Part shown: positions 55,116 to 63,876 of the stretch, piece by piece
Position numbering within the stretch: the first letter of the stretch is position 1
Layout of the letters: each line of letters opens with the position of its first letter
NCBI GenBank assembly: GCA_021732025.1
Contig: JAKFVU010000080.1
Location: 80,947-144,946 of the forward strand
Direction of reading: 5' to 3'
Length of the DNA stretch: 64,000 nucleotides
Origin: Candidatus Obscuribacterales bacterium
Lineage (GTDB): Bacteria; Cyanobacteriota; Vampirovibrionia; Obscuribacterales; Obscuribacteraceae
Position numbers and translations under genes: made by a program
Notes under the pieces: model-generated
What the model saw: the letters and a program-made list of their open reading frames with translations, nothing else
Database searches by the model: none
Told to the model about the DNA's origin: nothing

Positions 55116-55574
55116 ATGAATTTCACTGACTGGCTGCTTATCGCCGCCATCCTGCTCGTTGCAGCAGCTCTCATTGTTCCTGCTGTACGAGGTCACTTCA
55201 AAGCTCGCGCCAAAGTCGAGAAAACGGTAGACCCTGAAGCTGCGGCAAGACGCAAGTTGTTTGGCCAGAAAATGGGCCTCACTTTCGCCGCGCTGCTTCT
55301 CTCCGAAAAAATCGACCAGATGCGGCAACAGGCTCAGGCTCTCACTCTTCCAGACGCTGACAATCCGCACAGTGCCCACGCACGCGAGAAGAGCATTATT
55401 CTCGAGCAGATTCGCATTGCCGACTCACACCAAAAAGAAATTGCCAAGGCTGTAGCTGACTTCACTCCTGCTACTTTCGAAGCAGTCAGATGGCCCTTCA
55501 CGGCAGCTAACCTGCAGCTCTCATTTGCCCAAAAACGACTCGATATCTGGCCTGCTATCACGCCCATCAAATGA
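55116..55574 (+). CDS. small bitopic membrane protein
   Basis: A 152-residue protein, one membrane helix at about 6-26 and a helical cytoplasmic domain rich in Ala, Gln and Lys. AGGAG precedes the ATG. Its stop overlaps the next start as ATGA (55571-55574), so the next protein is made by coupling. No family recognised; it resembles the preceding gene in design and lies 40 bases after it. Confidence 0.65.
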   Translation: MNFTDWLLIAAILLVAAALIVPAVRGHFKARAKVEKTVDPEAAARRKLFGQKMGLTFAALLLSEKIDQMRQQAQALTLPDADNPHSAHAREKSIILEQIRIADSHQKEIAKAVADFTPATFEAVRWPFTAANLQLSFAQKRLDIWPAITPIK

Positions 55575-56347
55575 AGACTATCCACCGCCTATTCTGGACA
55601 GGCCTGGCTGTCTTCCTTCTCTCTTTTCTCGTGGGAATTTTCAACATTTCGAGCGATAACGCTTGGAGCGGCATCGGCCTCATGGGCATGCTTGCTGGTG
55701 CTGCGCTGTTCCTGTTATGCGCGGTAGTGCTTGAAAATGACCCCTATTTGAGAAGTGGGAAGAGCGAAAGTTCTGCAGTGCATGCAGCCCGCTGTCTGCA
55801 TTGCGCCCAAGGCCTGAACACAAGTATTTCGCTCTTGCTTGAGCAAGTGAAAGATGCCACCACTCGCGCTCACCATAAAGCTGCCGAACTCAACGTGGGC
55901 GCCCTCCACCATTGCCTCGCGGCCTCTGCTCATATGAGCGGGCAACTGAGTCAGTGGCAGATTCACGAGCTAGCGCGTGGCTATCCCAGCCTTTTGCTTC
56001 AAGGCAAGCGCGATAAAGAGCTAGTCACTGACCTGTTGCGCGAGTTTTCGAGCTATGGCAAACAGTGCGCTGAGCTGCTTTCCATCAGCCAAGAAGTCGA
56101 AGCAATTACTCGCCCTACTTTCCAAGCCACTGGCCGATGGAGAACGGGTGCAGAAGTTGCTGGCCAATTCATTCTGGCTAGTGAAGTTGAGCCGCAGCAG
56201 GTCACTGTTGTTTTGGCTCAGGCACTGCCAATTACTGCAAATCAAATCAGCGCTGCTCTCAAACAATTGAGGGCAGCTCAAGAGATCGCGCCGCGGTGTC
56301 TCGATGCCTTGTCGCGCTCTCTGACTCAATTGCAAACATCCAACTAA
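55571..56347 (+). CDS. two-helix membrane protein with CxxC motif
   Basis: A 258-residue protein with membrane helices at about 7-24 and 33-53, then a helical soluble domain of 200 residues with CLHC at residues 74-77, near the membrane, that could bind metal or form a disulfide. Translation is coupled to the preceding gene through an ATGA overlap. Function unknown; the context suggests a part of a membrane complex with its two upstream neighbours. Confidence 0.62.
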   Translation: MKTIHRLFWTGLAVFLLSFLVGIFNISSDNAWSGIGLMGMLAGAALFLLCAVVLENDPYLRSGKSESSAVHAARCLHCAQGLNTSISLLLEQVKDATTRAHHKAAELNVGALHHCLAASAHMSGQLSQWQIHELARGYPSLLLQGKRDKELVTDLLREFSSYGKQCAELLSISQEVEAITRPTFQATGRWRTGAEVAGQFILASEVEPQQVTVVLAQALPITANQISAALKQLRAAQEIAPRCLDALSRSLTQLQTSN

Positions 56348-56360
56348 AAGGACAAATCTC

Positions 56361-56522
56361 ATGTCTACCAATGACAAACCCAAAACCGGCGGCTGCAAAT
56401 GTGGTGGCAAGTGTGGCAAAACTGCCAAGAACTGCACCTGCGGCGCCAAGAAACTGCCGGCCGTGCAGAAACCTGCCACACCGACGGCCCCGCCGGCTTC
56501 CACCGACGCCGACAAGAAGTAA
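56361..56522 (+). CDS. metallothionein-like Cys-rich small protein
   Basis: A 53-residue protein with five Cys clustered as GCKCGGKCG and NCTCG (residues 11-28), rich in Lys and Gly, followed by a Pro/Thr/Ala-rich tail. The CxCxxxC and CxC spacing is that of metallothionein-type zinc, copper or cadmium chelators. AAGGA lies nine bases before the ATG, and the gene starts 14 bases after the previous stop, so it is in the same operon. The Cys pattern is direct evidence; metal binding is inference. Confidence 0.62.
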   Translation: MSTNDKPKTGGCKCGGKCGKTAKNCTCGAKKLPAVQKPATPTAPPASTDADKK

Positions 56523-56642
56523 GCGTCGCTCAGCTTATCAATTTTCGCTGCAAATCTTTACTGCAAAGCTCTGCCACTAGCTCAAGCAGCTAGTGGTGGA
56601 ATATCAAATCGATTCGACTCGAATCAAAAAGAAAGACAACTC

Positions 56643-56921
56643 ATGAACTTCCTCCCCATTCTGATCATGGTGGCAGTCATTGTCGGCGCCATGGTCATCG
56701 GCCCTCCCATCCTGCGTTGGGTTCGTTCAGTGGTCTCCACCGCTGACATCCGCAACCCCACTGCCCGCAAGCTCGCGGACGCCTCGCTCTACTCGGGCAC
56801 CTATACCGCCATCTTCGCTGTGGCGTTCTTCCTGCTGGGCATGCCCTACGGCCTCGGCAACATCATCTTCGTCTTCGTGCTGATGACGGTGCTGCAGTAC
56901 TTCATGCCGTCCCAGCGCTGA
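56643..56921 (+). CDS. small polytopic membrane protein
   Basis: A 92-residue protein with hydrophobic segments at about 4-24, 51-67 and 70-87, separated by a basic loop (RWVRSVVSTADIRNPTARK). No catalytic motif and no family recognised. A purine-rich AAGAAAGACAA precedes the ATG. It closes the transcript, since a strong terminator follows. Confidence 0.62.
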   Translation: MNFLPILIMVAVIVGAMVIGPPILRWVRSVVSTADIRNPTARKLADASLYSGTYTAIFAVAFFLLGMPYGLGNIIFVFVLMTVLQYFMPSQR

Positions 56922-57000
56922 TTAAGGCGTTGATTAAGGCCTAGCTCTAGCAATGAGCCCAAACCAATAAAAATAAACCGCTAGAGTAGCAACCACTTTT

Positions 57001-57036
57001 AAAGCAGTCGGGCCCACAGCCTGACTGCTTTTTCTC
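57001..57036 (+). terminator. Rho-independent terminator
   Basis: AAAGCAGTC (57001-57009) and GACTGCTTT (57023-57031) pair perfectly, with two further G-C pairs inside, and TTTCTC follows. It ends the 54.6-56.9 kb operon. Confidence 0.85.
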
Positions 57037-57083
57037 TATTTTCGCAATATCAACTCTATTATATAGTACATAGATCGAGAAAA

Positions 57084-57135
57084 GAAAGCGAAGAGATAGG
57101 TTCAAGGTTTGCACCATGAGCCAATCTTCGCTTTC
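57084..57135 (-). terminator. 11-bp inverted repeat with long loop, possible terminator of the YqhA-like gene
   Basis: GAAAGCGAAGA (57084-57094) and TCTTCGCTTTC (57125-57135) are perfect complements around 30 bases. On the minus strand the stem is followed by TTTTCTC, as expected for a terminator of the gene ending at 57189. The loop is long, so another role, such as a regulator site, remains open. The right arm also forms a short palindrome, CTTTCGAAAG. Confidence 0.45.
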
Positions 57136-57188
57136 GAAAGCCCGGTTAGGGGAAACTACTTATTGTTGTTTGTTACTGCTTCGCCGTT

Positions 57189-57701
57189 CTACTTTTCGTC
57201 GTGAAAGGCAAAGCGGTTGACCCAGGCGATGGCCATGGTCGAGACGACGAAAACAATGTGCACGATGATCAGCTTGGTGAGATGATCGGCCGGCTCGTTC
57301 TCGGCGTTGACGAAGGCTTCCAGCAAATGAATGCTTGATACGCCTAAGATCGACATGCTCATCTTCACCTTCAACGCACCAGGGTCGATGTGCCCCAGCC
57401 ACTTGAGCTTGGGCAATTTGGTCGACACCGGCAAGTCATCGTCGAAGCTACTGCGGATGAACAGGACGTAGCCGCCAATCATGATCATGACGATCAGATG
57501 GCTAACCATGATGATGTCCAGCAGATGCAGCACAGCCACAAGGATCTGCGTGTCGGTCAAGGTCAGTGCATTCATCAGCATGCTTCCGGTTTGCACCGAA
57601 AAGCGGATGGTATACACAGCCAAAGCCAGTATCAGACCCAGGTACATCGGCAGCAGCAAGAAGCGGCCACCGAAGACAATTTTTTCCAATTGTGTTCTCA
57701 T
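57189..57701 (-). CDS. UPF0114 (YqhA-family) membrane protein
   Basis: A 170-residue protein with four hydrophobic segments. The N-terminus LEKIVFGGRFLLLPMYLGLI and the later block HIDPGALKVKMSMSILGVSSI match the UPF0114/YqhA family of small inner-membrane proteins of unknown function. Length is normal. It lies 130 bases after the M17-domain gene on the same strand and uses the C/G-ending codons of the block. A role in membrane homeostasis would suit the neighbours but is not shown. Confidence 0.85.
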   Translation of the reverse strand: MRTQLEKIVFGGRFLLLPMYLGLILALAVYTIRFSVQTGSMLMNALTLTDTQILVAVLHLLDIIMVSHLIVMIMIGGYVLFIRSSFDDDLPVSTKLPKLKWLGHIDPGALKVKMSMSILGVSSIHLLEAFVNAENEPADHLTKLIIVHIVFVVSTMAIAWVNRFAFHDEK

Positions 57702-57830
57702 GCAATTCCCCTATGGCATGGAGAGAGTGTGGCTGACTCTCAAACAGCATCTAAGAAAGAACGACCTCAAGGGAGCTGTAATTGAGGCCGAAGCTTCAAC
57801 TACAGCCACCCTAGAGGCCACTCGAAAAAC

Positions 57831-58397
57831 TTACTTGTCGTCGCAGCAGGTGCCGTTGGGCGCCATGCGCTTGCACGAAAGACCCTTGGAGAGATGGGCC
57901 TTGGCTTGCGGCGCGCACACCAGCTCGATCTCCAGTTCACCAGGCTTGTTGCCGTAGGTGGCGATCTTCTTCTCCGCGGCCACTTTGATCAGGTGTGCCT
58001 GACCGCGAAGGTTGATACCCTGAGCCGCCCGATTGGGCAGGATGGGAATGGACAGTTTGGAGCAGCCGCGAGAGACAGCGTTTTCCACTGCCAAATCGAC
58101 GAGCTGCGAGATTGCCTTGCTGTCGACCTTGTCCGGAGAACCCAGACCGACAACCATGACGTGATCAGGAGCACCGTCCTGCTCGAGATCGAGAACGAAG
58201 TGTTCACCACGGTCGCCGTGGAAGTTTTCGTTTTCGATGTGCTCCGAGATAATGCCGCCGACGCTCTGGTCAAATGTCTGAATCTGGCTTCCAAGCCCGT
58301 GTCCAGACAATTTGCACAAAAGCAGCATAGGGGTGACGCCCAGCCCCAGTGAGTCTTGCGACTTGATAGACGTCGCTAGAGAAATCTTGAGTTTCAT
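57831..58397 (-). CDS. stand-alone M17 aminopeptidase N-terminal domain protein
   Basis: A 188-residue protein like the N-terminal domain of leucyl aminopeptidases (M17): LSGHGLGSQIQTFDQSVGGI, then DHVMVVGLGSPDKV and the long helix that normally leads to the catalytic half. The metal-binding peptidase domain is absent. The macro-like domain alone may bind a ligand or DNA, as in PepA. The C-terminus, KGLSCKRMAPNGTCCDDK, adds three Cys that could bind metal. It is the first of two minus-strand genes with YqhA. Confidence 0.7.
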   Translation of the reverse strand: MKLKISLATSIKSQDSLGLGVTPMLLLCKLSGHGLGSQIQTFDQSVGGIISEHIENENFHGDRGEHFVLDLEQDGAPDHVMVVGLGSPDKVDSKAISQLVDLAVENAVSRGCSKLSIPILPNRAAQGINLRGQAHLIKVAAEKKIATYGNKPGELEIELVCAPQAKAHLSKGLSCKRMAPNGTCCDDK

Positions 58398-59506
58398 GTT
58401 TTGACCTCGATGTTAGAGTTACCGGTAGATCCGCTGCCAGCAACAAAAACTGCATAAAGATGACGTTGCAACAGACCGAAGAGGGGCGGATCCACTCTCA
58501 AGTCACGTTGCAGGTTTTCGTCAGGAACTGTCTCAACTTTGCAAACACACAACCTTCACTCACATCACATCAGCCTCAGAAATTCCATCCGGTCTCGCTT
58601 CTGCCACATCGTGGAAAAGCAGAAAGGATACAGATGGAAGACTGGTTGCGGTTAGAGAGTTATTGCTGTGGAAGTTTGGGATATAGGAGAGATGTCTGAA
58701 ATCTAGTGTTAAACAGCTTCTAGACTCAAGACAAAAGCTATTAAAGAGAGATAAGGCTGCTGCTCGTGCCACCATTTTGCCTAAAAGTGGTGGCACAATC
58801 TGGTGCAAAATTATAAACATTAGAGAGCACAATCGCCCAAACCCTTTATTCATCAGCATCTTGCGGTCAAGATTAAAGCGAGAAAAATAGCTGCTCAACA
58901 TCTCTTGGTAACTAGCGCGCCTCGCATTTTTCTGCAATTTTTTGCAACATTTCGGCATCACCAATTAGAAAAGGGTTGAGGGAAGTGCAAAGGCTGAAGC
59001 TTGCGCTAGGTCTTCGAAAGAAAAGATAAAGAGGCAATATTACGATTGTTACGCAGTGCTCTGCTAGCCGGACTAACCAAGAGGCGATTAAGCCTCACCA
59101 ATGTTAACTACAGCTAAGTTGTCAAGGACTCACCGATACATATTGATGCGAACTATCTGCAAGCCCGAAAGCGAGACCAGGCAAGGGCCGCTTTTGTGGC
59201 CAGAGCGAAAACATATAAGCGATATATAGATATAAAGCCATTACAGATTAGAAACAACTGTTTTGAACTGAACACTAAGGATCGTTAGGTTCAGGTACCT
59301 ACATTTCCACAACACCCAAGACCCGGCAAGCAAACAACCAACCAAGCAAACAGCGCGCATCTGACTGCAATATCTTCCCGGGCTTCGACCTGTAGGTGGT
59401 CACTCTTCTCAGTTAACAGTTCAACAACGCTCCTGCCTTGCGCCGACTCTTTAGTCAGCACGAGCGTTCTACGAACACATCCTTCAACAAATCTGGAGAC
59501 TTTACT
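58398..59506. other. 1.1-kb non-coding region before the TPM-domain gene
   Basis: No acceptable gene in over 1.1 kb, the longest gap in the window. It holds a strong hairpin (58766-58796, listed), a 5-bp hairpin GAGGC/GCCTC at 59081-59096, two ACGTTGCA copies near 58463 and 58505, and a possible promoter TTGTCA (59119-59124) with TATTGA (59141-59146), 16 bases apart. A minus-strand frame at 58560-58964 reads unlike protein and crosses the hairpin. A small RNA or long regulatory leader is possible. Confidence 0.4.
58766..58796. repeat. long perfect hairpin in the non-coding region
   Basis: GTGCCACCA (58766-58774) and TGGTGGCAC (58788-58796) pair perfectly, and TTTT/AAAA extends the stem inward around GCCT with one bulged G. 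No T-run follows on either strand, so it is probably not a terminator; a protein site or RNA element is more likely. Confidence 0.6.
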
Positions 59507-62500
59507 ATGCTGAATCGCATCTTAAAGCTGTTCGGAGCCCCTTTCGTGGCACTCGTGCTCATGATCGGTTTCTCCACAGCGTCGTTCGCGGCCGGCCCCA
59601 CTTGGTTGCCCAAGGGCAATCAGTTCAAGCCCGGCCAACACGTGTATCTCGACCCCAAGCTCGAGTCTGGCAACAACCCTGTCAATCTCGACGGCCTGGA
59701 GGCCCAACTCAAAGCAGAAGGTGCAAAACAGGGCGTCGAATACTTCTATGTCATGGTCCTCAAGGGCGATGAAGCGAAGAACCCGAACGTCCCGTTTGCA
59801 GTCGAACGTCTCGATGATCTCGTCGGCAACTGGAGTGGCCAGAAAGGCTTCCCAGCGAGCAAGGCAGTGATCGTCCTCGTCGTCCGTCTGGACACCGATT
59901 GGACCAAGAGCTCATACGCCATCAACACGGCGCCGGCCCTTGCCTCCCTCGGTGTCACCAGCGTCAACATGACGCCCACACTTGACCAGTACGGCAAGAA
60001 CCCCAACGGCAGCAACCCCAACGCCCTCTTGCCTCGTGCCCCGGCCGATTTCGGTCTGACGATCGCCAAGGCCACCAACGCCCGCCTCGTCCAGTACCAG
60101 GTCGACCTCAAGCAGGCCGAACAGAACCGCCTCGCCCAGATCGAACGGCAGAAGCAAGAAGCCATCGCAGCTGCTGAACGGCAGAGGCAGGAAGCCATTG
60201 CTGAAGCTGCGCGCCAGAAGCAGATCGCTATCCAGGCCGAAGCCGACCGCGTCGCTCACGAGAAGTTCATGGCAGAACTGCCGATGAACTTGGCCATGTA
60301 CGGCATTCCTTCTGCCATCCTGATCACCCTGCTCGTGCTCTTCCTGCTCTACAGCAGCAACAAGAAGATCGCAGTGGCGGCTCTGGAAGCGTGGAAGAAG
60401 CAGTTCGAGCCCGGCAACCAGAACTATCTGGAACTGGAGAAGGCCTATTGGGGCTTCCTCAAGAACCAGGGCGATCAGTGGTCGAGCCGCTTCAAGGATG
60501 AAACCTTGGCGCGCTTCAAGGTGGCAGTGCAGGCCTACGCCGACTTGTCGGTGCGCATCAACGCTGCCCTTACATTGATGTCGGATTCCGAGAAGGACAT
60601 CAAGTCGGCCAACATCTTCTCCATCGGCAAGCTCAAGATCGCCGCGGCTCGTCTGACCGTCACCCCGATCAAGATCACCGGCGAGACTCTGCCCCTCGAG
60701 CAGCGCAGCATGTTCGGCTCGATCGTGGCCGAAGCCACCTACGCCCCGGGTGAACTGCTGGACAACATCGCCCAGCTGTTCGACACCGCCAACAAAGACT
60801 GCGCCTCGATCAAGAACGCCATGGCCGGCGCGCAGCAGAACAAGGAAGACATCGAAGGCCTGCTGGCTTCGGTGGCGACAACCCGCTCGGACCTCTCCGA
60901 GAAGGGCCTCAACTTCGCGCCGTACGAAATCAGCTTCACCCAGCTGACCACTGCGCGCGACGCCTTCCTGGCACTGATGATTTCCAACCCGCTTAAGGCC
61001 TTCGAGAAATCGGAAGCTGTCGAGCGCGGCGTGGAAGCACTGAAGGCCACCCTGGACCGCGCCATCAGCCTCAAGGTCAGCCTCAACGGCACGACCAAGC
61101 TGATCGAAGCGGCTCAGGCGAAGATTGCTGCTGCCCGCAGCAAGCCGGCGGACATCGACTATCCGGAGAAGCCGACGACACCAGAGATGGTGGCGGGCGG
61201 CAACTTCAAAATCAGCGAAGAGGGTGCCAACCCGGACACCCAGCTGAACGAAGCGAAGGAACACCTGCAGGCCTGCTTGGACAACCTCCTGGCCGGCAAG
61301 CTCGACAAGGCCAATGACTCCAAGGCAGCGGCTGAAAAGTCGTCGGCCGAAGCGAGCGCGTTGGTCGACACCATCCTCGCCGCCCTCGCCTTCCTCAAGA
61401 AGCAGGTGCCAGTTGTGCGTGCCTCGCTCAACAAGCTCGGCGAAGAGCTGCCTGCTTCGAAAGAAGACCTGGCGGCCCTCAATGCCGGCTTCCTCGCGAA
61501 GAACTTCGAGGGCGAGCCCAAGAAGTTGGACATCGGTAACTCGGTCTTCTCCAAGACCGATGCCGAGCTGGCGAAGATCCGCAAGGCCTTCTTCGAACAG
61601 CGCTATGTGGCTGCCCGCGCCGCTCTCGAAAAGACCGGCAGCGACATCCAGAGTGCTCGCAACGGGCTCGTGGAAGTTCACACCCGCCTCGGTCAGCTGA
61701 TCGAGAACCGCAAGCATGCCAAGGCAGTGGTGCAGGATGCCACTCAGTTCACCGGTGCTCTGTCGGTGAAGCTCAACACCACCAAGTTCACGACCTCGGC
61801 CACGACCGACGGCGTCTACGGTCAGCTCAAGCCGGTTCTACTCGGCCAACAGCAGAACGTCGCCAAGGACATCACCGACTGGCCCGAAGCCGCTGCTGCA
61901 GCCGACAAGCTGCTCAACGACCTCAAGAACGTGGACAAGGCCATCGACACCGAGAAGGCCGCTCACGAGCTGGCCGTCAGCCGCATCTCCGCTCTCACCA
62001 GCGCGATGCAGTCGGCACGCACCACCTTGGCTGTGCGCACCACGCGTCAGCCGGCTCGCACCAAGCTCGAGACCGCCATCGCGGCTCAGGCCCGTGTGGA
62101 AGCCAGTGTGGCCGTGGCCAAGTCTGACTGGAATGCCATCGTTCGCGCTGCCGAAGCCGCTACGGCTCTGGTGAGCGACGCTGTCAAACTGGCAGAAGCA
62201 GATGCTCGCGCTGCTGCTGAAGCAGTCGAGGCCATCAACGACGCCGACAGCTACATCAACGGCATCGACAACAAGTCGTACACCGAGAGCAAGTCCATCG
62301 GTGGTTCCTACTCGTCGTTCGGCGGCAACGTCAGCGCCGATGTCTCCTCTGCTCGCGGCCGCCTGAACCAGGCCAAGCAGCAGTTGCAGGCGACCGACTA
62401 CGAAGCAGCCAAGGCCTCTGCCCGCAGTGCGCGGCAGGCAGCCAAGGAAGCTGACGACCGGGCCGAAGCAATGGTGGTCGCAGCAATCGCTGCAGCCGTT

Positions 62501-62725
62501 GCGGTCTGGGAAGCGGCAGAGCGTCGTCGTCGTGAAGAAGAAGAGCGCCAGGAGCGCCAGCGTCGTGAAGAACAGCGTCGCCGTGATGATGAAGCAGCAG
62601 CGCAGCGTCGTCGTGATGACGATTCGCGTTCGTCCAGCTCGGGCGGCGGCTTCAGCGGCGGTGGTGGTTCGAGCGGCGGCGGCTTCAGTGGCGGCGGCGG
62701 TTCGAGCGGTGGTGGCGATTTCTAA
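59507..62725 (+). CDS. giant TPM-domain protein with coiled coils and Gly-rich tail
   Basis: A 1072-residue protein. A signal peptide (about 1-28, ending in ASFAA) is followed by a TPM-type domain (about 30-190) and a Lys/Gln/Ala-rich coiled coil. A membrane helix (about 260-285) leads to some 700 residues of helical, Ala-rich coiled coil. The end is an Arg/Glu-rich segment and a GGGFSGGGGSSGGG tail, which is typical of TPM proteins. In this family the TPM domain faces the periplasm. Usual length is 250-600 residues, so the helical part is a large expansion. GGAG precedes the ATG by eight bases. It lies upstream of PspA-like genes. Confidence 0.75.
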   Translation: MLNRILKLFGAPFVALVLMIGFSTASFAAGPTWLPKGNQFKPGQHVYLDPKLESGNNPVNLDGLEAQLKAEGAKQGVEYFYVMVLKGDEAKNPNVPFAVERLDDLVGNWSGQKGFPASKAVIVLVVRLDTDWTKSSYAINTAPALASLGVTSVNMTPTLDQYGKNPNGSNPNALLPRAPADFGLTIAKATNARLVQYQVDLKQAEQNRLAQIERQKQEAIAAAERQRQEAIAEAARQKQIAIQAEADRVAHEKFMAELPMNLAMYGIPSAILITLLVLFLLYSSNKKIAVAALEAWKKQFEPGNQNYLELEKAYWGFLKNQGDQWSSRFKDETLARFKVAVQAYADLSVRINAALTLMSDSEKDIKSANIFSIGKLKIAAARLTVTPIKITGETLPLEQRSMFGSIVAEATYAPGELLDNIAQLFDTANKDCASIKNAMAGAQQNKEDIEGLLASVATTRSDLSEKGLNFAPYEISFTQLTTARDAFLALMISNPLKAFEKSEAVERGVEALKATLDRAISLKVSLNGTTKLIEAAQAKIAAARSKPADIDYPEKPTTPEMVAGGNFKISEEGANPDTQLNEAKEHLQACLDNLLAGKLDKANDSKAAAEKSSAEASALVDTILAALAFLKKQVPVVRASLNKLGEELPASKEDLAALNAGFLAKNFEGEPKKLDIGNSVFSKTDAELAKIRKAFFEQRYVAARAALEKTGSDIQSARNGLVEVHTRLGQLIENRKHAKAVVQDATQFTGALSVKLNTTKFTTSATTDGVYGQLKPVLLGQQQNVAKDITDWPEAAAAADKLLNDLKNVDKAIDTEKAAHELAVSRISALTSAMQSARTTLAVRTTRQPARTKLETAIAAQARVEASVAVAKSDWNAIVRAAEAATALVSDAVKLAEADARAAAEAVEAINDADSYINGIDNKSYTESKSIGGSYSSFGGNVSADVSSARGRLNQAKQQLQATDYEAAKASARSARQAAKEADDRAEAMVVAAIAAAVAVWEAAERRRREEEERQERQRREEQRRRDDEAAAQRRRDDDSRSSSSGGGFSGGGGSSGGGFSGGGGSSGGGDF

Positions 62726-62788
62726 TTAGGGCCAAAAGTAGTAGCAGTACGGCTTCTAGTTATAAACCTCCCCGCTAGTCTCAGTTAC

Positions 62789-62822
62789 GCCCTGGGCTGA
62801 GTTTTCAGCTCAGGGCTTTTTC
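62789..62822 (+). terminator. Rho-independent terminator of the TPM gene
   Basis: GCCCTGGGCTGA (62789-62800) and TCAGCTCAGGGC (62805-62816) pair with one wobble, with a four-base loop and TTTTTC after the stem. Confidence 0.88.
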
Positions 62823-62932
62823 TTCAATAGCCACGGCAGACATCGACATTCGAGGAGTGTGTCGACAAATCCTGCCGCGGTCTCGTTTCGAGTTACTCCT
62901 CCGTTAGTTCACCAAACAAAGGAAATATCATC

Positions 62933-63697
62933 ATGTCAACTCTGTCCATCGTTATTCTGCTCGCGGTCGCTGGTGTCATCGGCGGCCTCATCTTCTCCCC
63001 CAAGTTCCGCCAGCTCCTGCGCATCCGCGGCGGCAAGGCTGTCGACGCCGGCACCTCCGCGCTCGAGAAGGAACAGGACCATTACAAGCAGCTGGTCGCC
63101 AAGATTCCGGCCCAGCGTGACTCGGTCGCTCGCACCAAGGCCGGTGCCGTGATCGCCCAGAAGAAGCTCGGCACCCTGACCGAGAAGCTCGGCGCCATCG
63201 AGGCCGAGTACAAGCAGGCCGACCAAATGAAGGCCCCGGCTGACGTCGTCGGCGCCATCGAGGCCGACTACGCCGCCACCGAAGCTGCCATCGAAGAGCA
63301 GAAGAAGATCGCTGCCGAAGCGTCGTCCGTCGCCGATGAAGCCCTGAAGGCGCTCGAGGAAACCACCAAGGCCCTCGGCAAGTTCAAGAGCCGCATCGAG
63401 CAGGACGCCAACAAGGTCGACCTCAAGGCTTCCCTCGAAATGGCTGCTGCCGCTCGTCAGGAGCTCAAGGACATCCAGTCCGAAATCTCCGGCGCCGGCC
63501 AGGCCTCTGCCGAGATCGACCGCGGCCTCGAAGAAGCTCGTGCCAAGAACGACATGAGCAAGGGCTCCAGCACCGACCAGGCCCGCGAAAAGCTGGCCGA
63601 ACAGGTCGCTGCCAACGCCGGCCGTGATCGCCTGCGCGCCAAGCTCGGCATGGGCACCGCGTCTTCGGACACGGCTGCGCCGACCGAGACCAAGTAA
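62933..63697 (+). CDS. PspA-like membrane-anchored coiled-coil protein (copy 1)
   Basis: A 254-residue protein: membrane helix at about 3-22, a short basic loop (KFRQLLRIRGGK), and then about 190 residues of long charged helices (KQLVAKIPAQRDSVARTKAG, then EAIEEQ-type stretches). Length and helix pattern resemble PspA/Vipp1, ESCRT-III-like proteins that coat stressed membranes, but these normally lack a membrane helix, and homology is suggested, not proven. AAAGGA lies nine bases upstream of the ATG. A tandem copy starts at 63877. Confidence 0.65.
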   Translation: MSTLSIVILLAVAGVIGGLIFSPKFRQLLRIRGGKAVDAGTSALEKEQDHYKQLVAKIPAQRDSVARTKAGAVIAQKKLGTLTEKLGAIEAEYKQADQMKAPADVVGAIEADYAATEAAIEEQKKIAAEASSVADEALKALEETTKALGKFKSRIEQDANKVDLKASLEMAAAARQELKDIQSEISGAGQASAEIDRGLEEARAKNDMSKGSSTDQAREKLAEQVAANAGRDRLRAKLGMGTASSDTAAPTETK

Positions 63698-63719
63698 GGC
63701 CATAACGGTCTAGTTCGAT

Positions 63720-63735
63720 CTAGTCCTAGGACTAG
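63720..63735. repeat. perfect 16-bp palindrome
   Basis: CTAGTCCTAGGACTAG reads the same on both strands. It lies 22 bases after the PspA-like stop and before the terminator. It may be part of the termination structure or a protein site; chance is possible. Confidence 0.5.
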
Positions 63736-63752
63736 CTTCAATCAGTGCCTGA

Positions 63753-63794
63753 GAGGACGTCAGTCATACCAAAATTTGGTTGGCGTCCTCTTTT
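63753..63794 (+). terminator. probable terminator between the PspA-like copies
   Basis: GAGGACG (63753-63759) pairs with CGTCCTC (63784-63790), an inner CCAAAATTTGG hairpin fills the loop, and TTTTCC follows. The duplicated genes may therefore be separate transcripts. Confidence 0.65.
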
Positions 63795-63876
63795 CCCTGG
63801 CAGGGCAATCACACGCTAATCGCGTTGACCTCTGCCTCTTTCAACAGTCAAATCAGACTCAAAGGAAAATTCACAT

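Noticed and set aside
58560..58964. 134-codon minus-strand frame in the long non-coding region
   Set aside because: It crosses the perfect hairpin at 58766-58796, has no ribosome site and does not read like natural protein.
59912..61717. 601-codon open frame on the minus strand inside the TPM-domain gene
   Set aside because: It is the antisense shadow created by the strong C/G-ending codon bias of the plus-strand gene. It has no ribosome site, and the plus strand has a signal peptide, a known domain and good coding signals.
62936..63703. 255-codon minus-strand frame over the PspA-like gene
   Set aside because: Almost exactly antisense to the real gene, Gly/Leu-rich, no ribosome site. It arises from repeated GCC/GAG/AAG codons on the other strand.
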